DNA from: a virus
IMG/VR virus record: IMGVR_UViG_3300020553_000013
Span: 1-44,878 of that record
Direction: 5' to 3' (one strand)
DNA: 44,878 nucleotides
Each line of letters opens with the position of its first letter. Positions within the stretch are counted from its first letter, which is position 1. The notes beneath the pieces were generated by a model. The model made no database searches, was not told the origin of the DNA, and worked only from the letters and a program-made list of their open reading frames with translations. Shown here piece after piece: positions 26,201 through 34,049 of this stretch. Made by a program: the position numbers and the translations under genes.

Positions 26201-29200
26201 TGTTGGTTTTCCTGTGGCAGGCACTCCTTGTGGAACACGAACTTCTTGATGCTTTTCTAATTTTCTTAAGCCCCTCATTACCGAAGATCCGTAAGGAATT
26301 GCAGCTCTATATACAGCATTTCTTAATATAGATGCACTAACTCTTTGATTTGCATTTCTTCCAGTTATTCTATCTGCTAAAATAGTTTTACCAGATTCTT
26401 TTTGTCCTGTTAAAGTATTAATTATTTCTCTATCTAAATTTGAAACAAAGTCTAATTTAGATCTATCACGAATTCCTAAGTCTTCCATTAATGGCCCATA
26501 TGCAACAAGTGGGTCATGAGTTACATTTTGAGTTCCATTTGGAGCATAAAGACCATTTGAATTAATTGGTACTGGTATTCCTCTTAAATAATTAATAGCT
26601 ACATCTATTGGCAAGGATCCTCTGTGTGTTCCTTGATTAAAAAATGTATGATAAGCAGCGACTAGTCCTCCATGAACAGATGTTCTTGGATTCATTAGAT
26701 TTTCAGAGCTTACTCCGTATTGTGACATTAATTCTGGATGCAAATCTGGTCTATCTACCGATCTAAATGATCTGCCCAGGTGAGAAATTTGTCTACCAGA
26801 ATACATTTGTTGTGTAGTAGCAAGTACCGCTTTTCTAGTTCCAAGATTGAAGCCAGGTCCATCTGAACCCCTATTATTATTTAATGCTGTAAGTAATGGT
26901 AAATTTGCTTGAGTTGCTTCTCTATTAACCACAAATTCTCCAGGAGTTAGAACTGCTGGAACAACATCTGCATTTATATTTGGGCCAGGAACAATACTTC
27001 CATCATTTGCTGTATAAACATATCCGCCCATATTCATTCTCTTAGGCATAGTAGTCTCGGTAGAATATCCGCCGCCCCAAGTTCTTACTCCTAATGCCCT
27101 TGCAATTTTATCAATAATTTGAGCACCTGGCCTATTTGCTCTAAATATTTCTTTAGTATTTGCTTTTCCAGTAGGGCCAACTATAGGCTGATTAAGTAAT
27201 GGTACCTGTGTTAAATTAGCAGTTCTTCCTAAACTTGTTGCAACCTGCGTAGTTGTTTGAGCCATCATTGCTTCTAATTGTGAATTTATTGCAATAATTT
27301 TTGCACGTGCAGCATCCACGGTAAGTTTCCCAGCTTGCAATTGTTGAACAATTAATGCGGATTCTGCGGCAGCATTGCTTGTTAACTTTGTCATTGCTGG
27401 AAGCAATTGGCCAAATGTAGTATTTATTTCTGTACTAAATGTTCCAGTTCTAGCAATTTCTTTCTTTAAATCTCTTACCTCTCGTTTTGTCATCATAGAC
27501 AATGTACCCATTAGTGTATGCCATTTTGCTGCTTCACCAGCAACAATGCCAGTTGATACTCCTCTGGATGCCGTCAAACCTTCAATCTTTGGTAGATCTC
27601 CTTCTGCAAAAACCATCGGCGCTGTGCCAACTTTTTTATTTAATGGAAGTGGTATTGGAGTAAATGAATGAATTGTTTGTGCATCTCTTTGTGCTGTAGT
27701 CATTGTTGATCTTGAAATGTGATGCCCTGCAGATCTACTTCCTTCTGGTCCTAAGTAAGGGCTGTTAGGATTTACAGCTCTTCCTGCAATAATAGTTGAT
27801 CCTGCGACTGTAGATATTCCAGGATTTACTGCCATTGCAGCAGATGATGCCCTTTGTTGTAATAAAGTAAACTCCGCTGTTAATCCAGCAATAGCCTGTT
27901 TTAATACTGCTGCTGCTTTAGCATCGCTATAAAATGTTTGTTCTACTAAATTTCCAGCTTTTTGTGCAGCTAATATTTCTGGAGTTAAAAGTTTCCAACC
28001 TTCTCCACCTTTAAATAATGATTTAAAATGATATGCACCCTTAATAATATATCCAAAGAAGTTACCAAGTACACCAGTTAACATAATTAATGGGCCAGCT
28101 GCTGCTGTTAGCATTCCCATAAATCCTAATGCCTGTTTAATAGGCTCTGGAAGCTTTTGAACAAATTTAATTATTCCGTCAACAAAATTAATTAAGCTGG
28201 TGTTAATTGTTAAAAATTGCTCTCCTATACCAGCTAAGTCTGCCTTTAATCCCTCTACCGCTCTTCGGTATTTACCAGAAGCTGATTCTGTTACTTGTGA
28301 TAATTCTCGACTAGCTAGATTACCTAGATCTTCTGAACTGGCCTTCATTAAATCTAAAACTTGTAATGTTTGGCTACCCTGTTTACCTAAATTTTCAAAT
28401 AAAGCATTTAATCTTGAAAACTGAAACTTGCCAAATAATTGTTCAATTGCTTGTTGTTTTTGTAAAGGATCAAGTTTGTCCAATGCGGCTTGCAATTCTA
28501 ATAAAGTTGCCGTTACGTTTCCAGCATTTGTGCTAACTATCCCAAGAAGGTCTATTCCGAATCCTTGAAACTTTTTAACCGCAACGTTTGTTGGATTAAT
28601 TAAAGATGCTAATGCAGACTTTAAAGCGTTAGCTCCTTCGGTAGCATTAATGCCACCTTCACGCATTGCTGTTAAATAAAGAGCTAAGTCTTGAACGCTA
28701 CCACCAAGACCTCTAATAATTGGACCAGCTTTTGGAATTGCTTCTACTAAGTCATTTAGAGTTGTAGATGTTTGGTTTTCAACTGCGTTTAAAAAGTTAA
28801 TCGACTCAGATAACTCATCTGTATTTTGTTTAAAAGCTGTCTGTATTGCTAGGGTGGCTTTCATAGCCTCTTGTCTATCTACTTCACCAAGCACAGATAA
28901 TCTTGTAGTTTCTTTAATTGCCCCTAATAAATCATTTCCTTCTTTACCAGTCGCTGCAATATCCGCCGCCAGGGCTAGTGTGTCTTTAAATGATGCTCCA
29001 TAAGACTTTGCTAAATCTGCTGCTGTTCTAGAAACATCTTCTCTTACTTTTCCTAATTCTTGAGAACTTACTTGAGCCACTCCGCCATAAACTTTTGTTA
29101 AACGAACAAGCTGCTCATCTGCTTGCCTAAACGCATCCGCAGATGCTTTTCCAAATGCTGCTAGTGGTACTGTTAATCCTACTGTTAACTGACGTCCTGC

Positions 29201-29743
29201 CCATTGAGTATTTTTACCCCAATTAATTAATTGATTAGCTCCTTCTTGAACAACCTTGTTCATAATCATTAATTCTTGTTTTGCTATTGCTGTTTTATTT
29301 TTAACTAAATCTAAGCCTTTTGGAATATGAACGTTATACTGCATTAACCCTTCAGCATTTTTACCTAATGGCTGAAGAATTGCGCTTTGAAGCTGTACTT
29401 GTTGTTTTGCTAAATCTCTTATTAGTCCGCCATTGGTTTTAGCATGTTGATTATAAACTTGAAAAAACTTACCTAATTTTAGCTGACCTCTTTCTAACTG
29501 CATTCCAAACTTATCTACATCTGATGTAAGGCTAACAAAGTGTGTTGAATACTGCCCAGTGCTTCGTAAGGTATCCGCAAATGAGCGGTTCATTACTCCA
29601 ACCTGGGCAGCTAATGTCTTATTAGTTGCTACTAACTGGTCCTGCAATTTGGTTAATGAAAAAGAAACCTTATTTAGGTCAGAAATAAGGTTTGAAAAGT
29701 CGGATTTAGCGACTATGTTAGTGACTATATTTTCATCAGCCAT
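23297..29743 (-). CDS. Tail tape measure protein (2148 aa)
   Basis: The largest gene in the window. Residues about 190-420 are the TP901-type tape measure core (FRQADEQLVRLTKVYGGVAQ ... GGINATEGANALKSALASLI). Hydrophobic segments lie near 545, 1280 and 1335. A long charged coiled coil runs about 1700-1805 (KIKAIDLEIKKIREAADARR and on). Two 'GPG...DxIPAxLsxGExV' motifs occur near 918-938 and 2035-2057, with Gly-Gly-Tyr repeats (GYNMGGMVKGYQNGG; NKGGTIQHYNVGG) around 1230 and 2095-2115. At about 0.15 nm per residue the tail could reach some 320 nm. No lysozyme or peptidase domain is evident. Confidence 0.93.
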   Translation of the reverse strand: MADENIVTNIVAKSDFSNLISDLNKVSFSLTKLQDQLVATNKTLAAQVGVMNRSFADTLRSTGQYSTHFVSLTSDVDKFGMQLERGQLKLGKFFQVYNQHAKTNGGLIRDLAKQQVQLQSAILQPLGKNAEGLMQYNVHIPKGLDLVKNKTAIAKQELMIMNKVVQEGANQLINWGKNTQWAGRQLTVGLTVPLAAFGKASADAFRQADEQLVRLTKVYGGVAQVSSQELGKVREDVSRTAADLAKSYGASFKDTLALAADIAATGKEGNDLLGAIKETTRLSVLGEVDRQEAMKATLAIQTAFKQNTDELSESINFLNAVENQTSTTLNDLVEAIPKAGPIIRGLGGSVQDLALYLTAMREGGINATEGANALKSALASLINPTNVAVKKFQGFGIDLLGIVSTNAGNVTATLLELQAALDKLDPLQKQQAIEQLFGKFQFSRLNALFENLGKQGSQTLQVLDLMKASSEDLGNLASRELSQVTESASGKYRRAVEGLKADLAGIGEQFLTINTSLINFVDGIIKFVQKLPEPIKQALGFMGMLTAAAGPLIMLTGVLGNFFGYIIKGAYHFKSLFKGGEGWKLLTPEILAAQKAGNLVEQTFYSDAKAAAVLKQAIAGLTAEFTLLQQRASSAAMAVNPGISTVAGSTIIAGRAVNPNSPYLGPEGSRSAGHHISRSTMTTAQRDAQTIHSFTPIPLPLNKKVGTAPMVFAEGDLPKIEGLTASRGVSTGIVAGEAAKWHTLMGTLSMMTKREVRDLKKEIARTGTFSTEINTTFGQLLPAMTKLTSNAAAESALIVQQLQAGKLTVDAARAKIIAINSQLEAMMAQTTTQVATSLGRTANLTQVPLLNQPIVGPTGKANTKEIFRANRPGAQIIDKIARALGVRTWGGGYSTETTMPKRMNMGGYVYTANDGSIVPGPNINADVVPAVLTPGEFVVNREATQANLPLLTALNNNRGSDGPGFNLGTRKAVLATTQQMYSGRQISHLGRSFRSVDRPDLHPELMSQYGVSSENLMNPRTSVHGGLVAAYHTFFNQGTHRGSLPIDVAINYLRGIPVPINSNGLYAPNGTQNVTHDPLVAYGPLMEDLGIRDRSKLDFVSNLDREIINTLTGQKESGKTILADRITGRNANQRVSASILRNAVYRAAIPYGSSVMRGLRKLEKHQEVRVPQGVPATGKPTNRGLSTNRIFRPTESRASSAISALRAGRGIPQFTGSAFRFLSKAMGRNSGGMIPGYNMGGMVKGYQNGGPVSAFTAGVRNPYGKSIVSGGMPQMGMGSQMAIGMGGMMAGSMIGGPAGMAVMAASNILPLMSGLKGIGGVLPMVTKLAGVLGRLTIPGAVIGGAFMLGRALLDLKKNYEDVGKANRLAFGGTQESFASVGITKFKTLSDRLKEVNEQIELNKAKAQSAYEAYTKGGPTGITLSITELNEAIENAKKNQTDYIEAFNSIDSSGVNKYAADLKAQFVAMGLSASEASNQIFAIVKASDKARQALSAVTTTDFRNIIDQTTALTRLFDNLGRASTINNFNPEEFAQGLDTLVNSVIAYQEGLIGTKDALDPKNIIDSAESLRITMEKITKINSSNSILSVKQVENLKQQNVIYASILGNLESTASITAKILLYNNELAEMVNLSAMSGPEAISMAQNYAEILNGVNSITEDLSNNNPLKALAEPINKAKNASTDYAKTIKAAQKQDQDYYSNKIKAIDLEIKKIREAADARRKALQEQQDAESYTSEIKKLQLEYQNALAAGDMSRAAQAQINLQQLTKEKQTRDAIAAITKKEEEDIKKKEAEKQRIQDAESKFKKGVEIATAKSAEEAASVANLEKNLKRLKELSVFYAADTSSKARQDFAKEAQGIIFAMKSGTREEQKAATDLEKQYSLPGAKPQSLNVYGAPTVAQETLNLYGAAQASTGQKVLDAMNKEMERKGVSDTLFRNAVTDFRTAVDKFKNIPGTGSKESPINIRGTYNTGSAQTDGRLYAPDLIKENALKANQYINYQGKDYRVSINDYIIPVKKAMGGQIRNYQMGSFGGITGPGTGTSDSIPAMLSNGEYVLRASAVKAVGVPMLDEINRMAMGGLATRYDVGKKMIMPSNTMGYNKGGTIQHYNVGGLVMNFENGGQVDGRMLFEQFKSAMALEQLKSGGGGKLR

Positions 29744-29754
29744 TTATATTTATA

Positions 29755-30410
29755 TTACTCCTTAGAGTATCCTAGCCCTGCGTTGATTCCAAATCCAGAC
29801 TCTGCGGCAAACGGTCCTTGTAAAGATAATACATCGTCTCCACTAGCACTGATTCCTAGAGCCTTTCTTTTGATATCTTCGAAGGTTGGACCTTCTGTTT
29901 TTTCTTCATCTAAGTTAACGCCCTGAAGCATAGCCAAGAATTTTCTTTTCTCTTCTTCAGTTTTTTGCATCGACTTAAAAGTTTGTATTAACTCTGGCAT
30001 TGAAAGGCTATCTTCTAGCTCTTCGTAATTTTTCCAATTACCTAAAAGAAAAACCTCTCCTAACAAAGCGGCTAAATCGAGTTCTGACCAGCCAGAACCG
30101 CTGCCGCTAGAAGGTTTGGGTCGTCCATCTTAATCCCACCGCATACTTCAAGTATACGATTGATTGTGGGTACGTCCAACGCATCTTCTAATGCATCTCG
30201 ATCTTTTACCAAATCTGGTAACTGTTTTTCTAATGCCACTGCACAGGCATCGATTAATATGGTTAGTGTTTCATTTTCTGTTTTAGACTCAGAAGTTTTT
30301 TGGATAGCTTCCATGAACTTTCTTAGCTCTTTGATTGTTAAAGGTTTTAATTTAACCTTAGCTCCATTTTGAAGCTCGATCTCTTCTACGTTATATATGG
30401 TTGTAGCCAA
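29755..30410 (-). CDS. Tail assembly chaperone fusion made by -1 ribosomal frameshift (218 aa)
   Basis: The two chaperone frames overlap: ribosomes read 99 codons from TTG 30410 to AAC at 30116-30114, slip back one base on C CCA AAC, and continue in the -1 frame to 29755. The added 119 residues begin PKPSSGSGSGWSELDLAALL. This is the lambda G/GT arrangement: the short form is abundant, the fusion is rarer and recruits tail tube subunits to the tape measure. The -1 frame has no good start of its own after the slip, which supports frameshifting. The shifted product ends 12 bases before the tape measure gene. Confidence 0.88.
30067..30120 (-). promoter_or_regulatory. Programmed -1 frameshift signal
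   Basis: Slippery heptamer CCCAAAC (30120-30114) sits in the 0 frame as C-CCA-AAC. After a 5-base spacer (CTTCT) comes a two-tier stem: AGCGGC (30108-30103) pairs with GCCGCT (30072-30067), and inside it GTTCTG (30098-30093) pairs with CAGAAC (30086-30081) around a 6-base loop. The 0-frame stop falls at the foot of the outer stem. Confidence 0.88.
30072..30410 (-). CDS. Tail assembly chaperone, short form (112 aa)
   Basis: The 0-frame product of the frameshift pair. It starts with TTG at 30410 (AGGAGG seven bases before) and reads TIYNVEEIELQNGAKVKLKP then LTIKELRKFMEAIQK. This is the usual opening of siphophage tail assembly chaperones, which resemble a core-domain protein acting on tail tube subunits. 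The C-terminus (DDPNLLAAAVLAGQNSI) is also read through the slippery site. It follows the major tail gene and precedes the tape measure, the conserved location. The weak start codon may limit its level. Confidence 0.88.
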   Translation of the reverse strand: MATTIYNVEEIELQNGAKVKLKPLTIKELRKFMEAIQKTSESKTENETLTILIDACAVALEKQLPDLVKDRDALEDALDVPTINRILEVCGGIKMDDPNLLAAAVLAGQNSI

Positions 30411-30438
30411 TTTATATCCTCCTTGGATAGTCTTAATT

Positions 30439-30447
30439 ATTATAACA
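30439..30447 (-). promoter_or_regulatory. Extended -10 promoter before the tail assembly chaperone
   Basis: TGTTATAAT on the minus strand, 27 bases after the terminator of the major tail gene. A TTGTGT about 17 bases upstream is a poor -35. The start site near 30432 leaves a leader of about 22 bases with AGGAGG. Confidence 0.6.
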
Positions 30448-30474
30448 AATTGATATTACTAACACAAATAGAAA

Positions 30475-30494
30475 ACCCCCAATTTCTTGGGGGT
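30475..30494 (-). terminator. Intrinsic terminator after the major tail protein
   Basis: A stem ACCCCCAA / TTGGGGGT closes on GAAA, a stable GNRA tetraloop, and is followed on the minus strand by TTTCTATTT. It lies 21 bases after the tail tube stop and isolates that gene from the chaperone and tape measure genes. Confidence 0.85.
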
Positions 30495-30515
30495 ATCTAT
30501 TAATAAATTAAATTA

Positions 30516-31223
30516 TTATGCTACTAGTACACGGTCAATAATCTTGCCGTATTCTGAGCCAGAGTAGTTAGCATCTGGTAGAAGACGGAAGGTTACTGGG
30601 AATGTGGTTGGAGTAGTACGGGCAAGTGAGAATTGTGACTGTTGTACAGACAATACTCGACGTGCATAATATACACGCTCAGATGATGTTGAGCTTGCTG
30701 TTGGAGCTTGTCCAACTGCAATCAACTGACGCTCTGTTGGAGCGGCACCTAAAGAACCTGCTTCAAGACCTAGAGTATCTCTTTTAGATGTTCCAGTTCC
30801 TGTTGTTGATAAAGATGATGCATTCTGTCCAAATACTGTTACGATATTCTCGAGAGTACCTTCTGACATTTCTGTTGCAATCATAACTTCCATTGCGGAC
30901 TTAAACAGCTTAGCTGTATCTAATAACTGATCTACAGTTACTGAGTCGTATGTTGGGTTGTATGTAATTTGAAGACCGTTGTTGGTGAAACCAACGTTGC
31001 GGTATCCAAATTTTCCAGCTTCTTGATCAACAGTGTTCAATGTTGTTGTGTATGATACTCCTGTTGAATATGCTGGTACGCCAACTGTTCCTGCGGCTGA
31101 TGCAATTGCCACGCCTGGTTCGGCATTAGCAATATAATCTGAATCGTTTACGTCAATAGTTGACAAAAACAATGGAGATGCACCAACGAGAATGTTTTTA
31201 GCATTACCTACGGATTGTGCCAT
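30516..31223 (-). CDS. Major tail tube protein (235 aa)
   Basis: The tail tube subunit of a siphophage: it directly precedes the chaperone/frameshift pair and the tape measure, and is framed by its own promoter and terminator, as expected for a very abundant protein. Its sequence is rich in small and beta-forming residues (SVGNAKNILVGASPLFLSTI ... NNGLQITYNPTYDSVTVDQL ... RVYYARRVLSVQQSQFSLAR). The fold call depends on context as well as on this beta-strand pattern. CAGGAGGAAAATAA precedes the ATG, one of the strongest ribosome sites in the window. Confidence 0.85.
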   Translation of the reverse strand: MAQSVGNAKNILVGASPLFLSTIDVNDSDYIANAEPGVAIASAAGTVGVPAYSTGVSYTTTLNTVDQEAGKFGYRNVGFTNNGLQITYNPTYDSVTVDQLLDTAKLFKSAMEVMIATEMSEGTLENIVTVFGQNASSLSTTGTGTSKRDTLGLEAGSLGAAPTERQLIAVGQAPTASSTSSERVYYARRVLSVQQSQFSLARTTPTTFPVTFRLLPDANYSGSEYGKIIDRVLVA

Positions 31224-31242
31224 AGTTTATTTTCCTCCTGTG

Positions 31243-31262
31243 TTAAATATATATATATTTAA
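31243..31262 (-). other. AT palindrome in the major tail gene leader
   Basis: A perfect 20-base palindrome, TTAAATATATATATATTTAA, lies between the candidate promoter and the ribosome site of the tail tube gene. It could form a weak hairpin in the leader or a flexible DNA site. No function is shown. Confidence 0.4.
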
Positions 31263-31301
31263 AAAATCTAAGCTGGCTAGGCTTTTCTTTCCTCAAGACC
31301 A

Positions 31302-31330
31302 ATTTTAGGCCATTTTAAGCCATAAGGCAA
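31302..31330 (-). promoter_or_regulatory. Promoter of the major tail protein gene
   Basis: TTGCCT (31330-31325), 17 bases, then TAAAAT (31307-31302). The same hexamers at the same spacing lie before the protease/capsid genes. It directly follows the tail terminator gene and leaves a leader of about 72 bases. Confidence 0.5.
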
Positions 31331-31331
31331 A

Positions 31332-31844
31332 TTATGAGAAGCGGCCTACCAGGTCTGTTATTCTAGAATATTTGATCTCTAATATTACGTCTGCTGATAG
31401 AAATCCCTGTAGTTCCTCTGATGGGGCCGTTGGGGAGATATCTGCTACAAATATACTATGGAATTTAAATTTATTTGATAGAGTAGGAAACTTATTTACA
31501 TCCTTAGCCGAATCATCCATACGTCTAAATTCATCTGTCATAAAGTTTCTGATCTCATTAATTTCGGAAACATCTGTTGAGTATATGGTAAATAGGATTT
31601 GCTCACAGCATATAAGCCAATTTTCCTCATATGATAAACCTATCTTATCATAAACTATATGTTTCTTTCCGCTCAAGAATTGATTCATTTCTGCTGATTG
31701 CTGAACTGGAATAATGGGAACTAGGGACTCTGCTAGGTTGTCGCTGTAATATTCGGTATCATCAAATATGCTTGCCGCCACCAATTTGCTCCACAAAAAC
31801 TTTCTTAATTCTAGCATTGCGTCTAATTTATAATTAACTGTCAT
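31332..31844 (-). CDS. Tail terminator-like protein (170 aa)
   Basis: Located between a neck protein and the tail tube gene, the usual place of the tail terminator or tail completion protein. The sequence shows the mixed helix/strand pattern of that group (KLDAMLELRKFLWSKLVAAS ... NWLICCEQILFTIYSTDVSE ... LQGFLSADVILEIKYSRITD). The start overlaps the upstream gene (ATGA). Such proteins cap the tail tube where it meets the head. Function is assigned by position and overall pattern, not by a named motif. Confidence 0.65.
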   Translation of the reverse strand: MTVNYKLDAMLELRKFLWSKLVAASIFDDTEYYSDNLAESLVPIIPVQQSAEMNQFLSGKKHIVYDKIGLSYEENWLICCEQILFTIYSTDVSEINEIRNFMTDEFRRMDDSAKDVNKFPTLSNKFKFHSIFVADISPTAPSEELQGFLSADVILEIKYSRITDLVGRFS

Positions 31845-32629
31845 ATCATTGATCCTCCGAATGCTGCCTCTACGGAAGAATCAGCCATCTGTTTAATTGA
31901 ATTTGGTGAAAATGAATATTGTACCCTTTTAATTACTGAGGGTAATCTTAGGGACCTGGTCATTGCTAAATTAAATATCTGTTGAAAGCCAGATCTCTTA
32001 ATTGATTGATTTACTAGATCTCCACTAAACCATCGACTGTAATATAATTTAAATTGATTTTTAACTCCGCTTCCTCCTGGCCTTTTAACGGTCACTGAGG
32101 CCCCTTTCGGCATAAAGACTGTCCCAGTGTCAGTTTCGAATACTAGGCGCTCTGCGGCCCTTGGAGCAATTACTAGGGGCATTCCAGCCTCCATCACAGA
32201 AGCTTTATTTATAAATACATGTCTACGCCTGCCTCTTTTGGCAGGGACAGTGCTTTTAGAAGGCTTGTAATCAAAATCTATTTTAAATGAAATTCCAGGA
32301 GTATCGATCATTTTTAATTTAAATAATCTAGATTCAGGATTTCCCACTCTTTTCCATTCATAGACATGGTGCAAGGATCTTGGCTTTACCCTAGCTTGAG
32401 AATCAATATATTCTCCAAAGTCTTTGTTTATTTGAGTATAAAGAGTTTTCTTAAATTTATTCTTAAATGCTGTGCTTGTAGTTAATTTAGCTATAACATT
32501 AGACTGATAATATAGGGCAGCAGATATTTGAGCCACATTGCTATCTCTAATCATAGCGTCTTTAGGTCCACCGACCATTAATCTTTCTAGGCCAGAAGCT
32601 GCTGTAACTAACATAGCGCTAGAGTCCAA
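31841..32629 (-). CDS. Neck / head-tail joining protein (262 aa)
   Basis: Not recognised with certainty. The 262-aa protein lies between the head-closure and tail-terminator genes, the site of neck or minor head proteins. It is basic with helical N-terminus (NVAQISAALYYQSNVIAKLT) and a strand-rich middle with a highly basic KRGRRRHVFINKASVMEAGM segment. It overlaps both neighbours. The basic patch might contact DNA at the portal exit. Its length is greater than the common 100-150-aa neck proteins. Confidence 0.6.
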   Translation of the reverse strand: MDSSAMLVTAASGLERLMVGGPKDAMIRDSNVAQISAALYYQSNVIAKLTTSTAFKNKFKKTLYTQINKDFGEYIDSQARVKPRSLHHVYEWKRVGNPESRLFKLKMIDTPGISFKIDFDYKPSKSTVPAKRGRRRHVFINKASVMEAGMPLVIAPRAAERLVFETDTGTVFMPKGASVTVKRPGGSGVKNQFKLYYSRWFSGDLVNQSIKRSGFQQIFNLAMTRSLRLPSVIKRVQYSFSPNSIKQMADSSVEAAFGGSMI

Positions 32630-33047
32630 TTTGTTGATTCTCCGATCTCTTCATTGAAGAGTTATATCCTAATACTCTGCCAAATGGGTCTGTAATTGGG
32701 GTTGTTCCCATAACCTCAAATACTGTGGGAGTCTCGGTTGGAAAGTCTAGTTCTACCCAGATATAATTGTTTTGCATATCTCTAATATTGGTTACTTTTT
32801 CTCTAGTAGTAATTCTTTGTTCAGTTCTAACTTGAATAATTTGGTCATTAACATATTTGTTATTAAATATTTGTTTATCGCTGCTTCTAGTAGTAGCAGA
32901 GTTACTGATAACTCCCTTGGCGTGACAGTCTAGGGTTTTATAATATTGCCATTCTTTTACAATTGCGCCAGTGTCTGGGTTCTGAGAATCTATCTGTTTA
33001 TAGATATCCAGTTTCATTGGCAAAACTGACTGGATAAGATCTTGCAT
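32619..33047 (-). CDS. Head closure-like protein (142 aa)
   Basis: This small beta protein follows the connector gene with a one-base overlap. PMKLDIYKQIDSQNPDTGAI and VKEWQYYKTLDCHAKGV open it as head-tail stopper proteins do ('d.y....d..tG.....w'). A middle TREKVTNIRDMQNNYIWVEL and a C-terminal loop follow. Such proteins plug the head after packaging. The call rests on this pattern plus gene order. Confidence 0.7.
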   Translation of the reverse strand: MQDLIQSVLPMKLDIYKQIDSQNPDTGAIVKEWQYYKTLDCHAKGVISNSATTRSSDKQIFNNKYVNDQIIQVRTEQRITTREKVTNIRDMQNNYIWVELDFPTETPTVFEVMGTTPITDPFGRVLGYNSSMKRSENQQIGL

Positions 33048-34036
33048 TAAATAACAACCATTCCATTTATGACATATGGGTTTAGTAGTTGGTCTACATA
33101 TGCATTTCCTGTGCCACGATAAGCATCTCCGCTATACTCAAATTGCCAGTCAAATGTTTGAATATTCTTTACATACTTATTTTTCCAAATATTGTCTTTT
33201 GAAAAATAGTCTTTCATTAACTCTACGCAAGCCTGTTGTACGTTACTTGGAACTAGATCCCATCCATATTTTCCTATAACTTTATATCTAACATTCTTGG
33301 CAAATGCCCCGTTAATATTGTCATTAATTGTTGGAGGCACCATTCCATTAGCAACGTATACTGTATTATCTATTAATCCAGTTCTGTCTACCCTTATTCC
33401 AAAACCTGTCTCTGAAATAATTGGGGTATATGTCCAGTTGTTTGTTAGTGGGCTAGTTGTATTATCTATAAATAAAATGTCATTTGAATAAAGTTGATAA
33501 ATTGAATTTATTTTATAAGGCAAAGGCAGAATGTCAGAGTTATTTCCATATACTACCTCTGTATCATCATATAGGTAAAATTCTTGACCTGTGTAATCTT
33601 CAATAATTTTTCTAGCATATCTTTCCGCCACCCTGATATCATTATAGGTTTTATAATTTGGATCGCTAGGATCTGATCCTAAATTAAGACTATCGATATG
33701 CTCATTTAAATTAATATATGGTGTTGCAACATCTACATATGTAATGTGTGTTCCGCTTACGGAAGATACTACGTATGACCATACTAGTTTAAATTTTCTA
33801 TTTCTAACTGAGTATGAAAATGGCAAAACAACTTGGTAAGTTCCTGTATCTGTTTCTACGGCTGTAGCCGTTAATGTAGTAAGAACAGTTGTTGGAAGAA
33901 TTGCTGGTGTGATGGCTGGATCTTCTGTTATATCGTAAACAGCAGCGGTTACATTTCCGTCTGGAATTACTAACTCACCTTCCCAATAGATTTTTGTCTT
34001 AATTGGGGTATTGCTATTTACGTATATCTCTGCCAT
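33047..34036 (-). CDS. Head-tail connector with extra N-terminal domain (329 aa)
   Basis: Residues about 125-329 fit a head-tail connector: YNDIRVAERYARKIIEDYTG (the early helical 'a...i...tg..f' segment), then DILPLPYKINSIYQLYSNDI, and C-terminal helices (QQACVELMKDYFSKDNIWKN). The first 115 residues are a separate beta-sandwich (TKIYWEGELVIPDGNVTAAV ... FKLVWSYVVSSVSGTHITYV), resembling domains used on phage baseplates and capsids. Connectors of this class are usually 100-200 aa, so this one seems to be a fusion. It follows the SAP-like gene and overlaps the next by one base. Confidence 0.72.
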   Translation of the reverse strand: MAEIYVNSNTPIKTKIYWEGELVIPDGNVTAAVYDITEDPAITPAILPTTVLTTLTATAVETDTGTYQVVLPFSYSVRNRKFKLVWSYVVSSVSGTHITYVDVATPYINLNEHIDSLNLGSDPSDPNYKTYNDIRVAERYARKIIEDYTGQEFYLYDDTEVVYGNNSDILPLPYKINSIYQLYSNDILFIDNTTSPLTNNWTYTPIISETGFGIRVDRTGLIDNTVYVANGMVPPTINDNINGAFAKNVRYKVIGKYGWDLVPSNVQQACVELMKDYFSKDNIWKNKYVKNIQTFDWQFEYSGDAYRGTGNAYVDQLLNPYVINGMVVI

Positions 34037-34049
34037 TATTAGATTTTAA

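Noticed and set aside
29755-30066. Second chaperone frame as an independent gene starting with TTG at 30066
   Set aside because: No ribosome site precedes it, and the frame is open upstream to the slippery heptamer. The frameshift fusion explains it better.
31243-31262. AT palindrome as replication origin
   Set aside because: No iterons, no initiator gene nearby, and it lies in the leader of the tail tube gene. Kept only as an unexplained palindrome.
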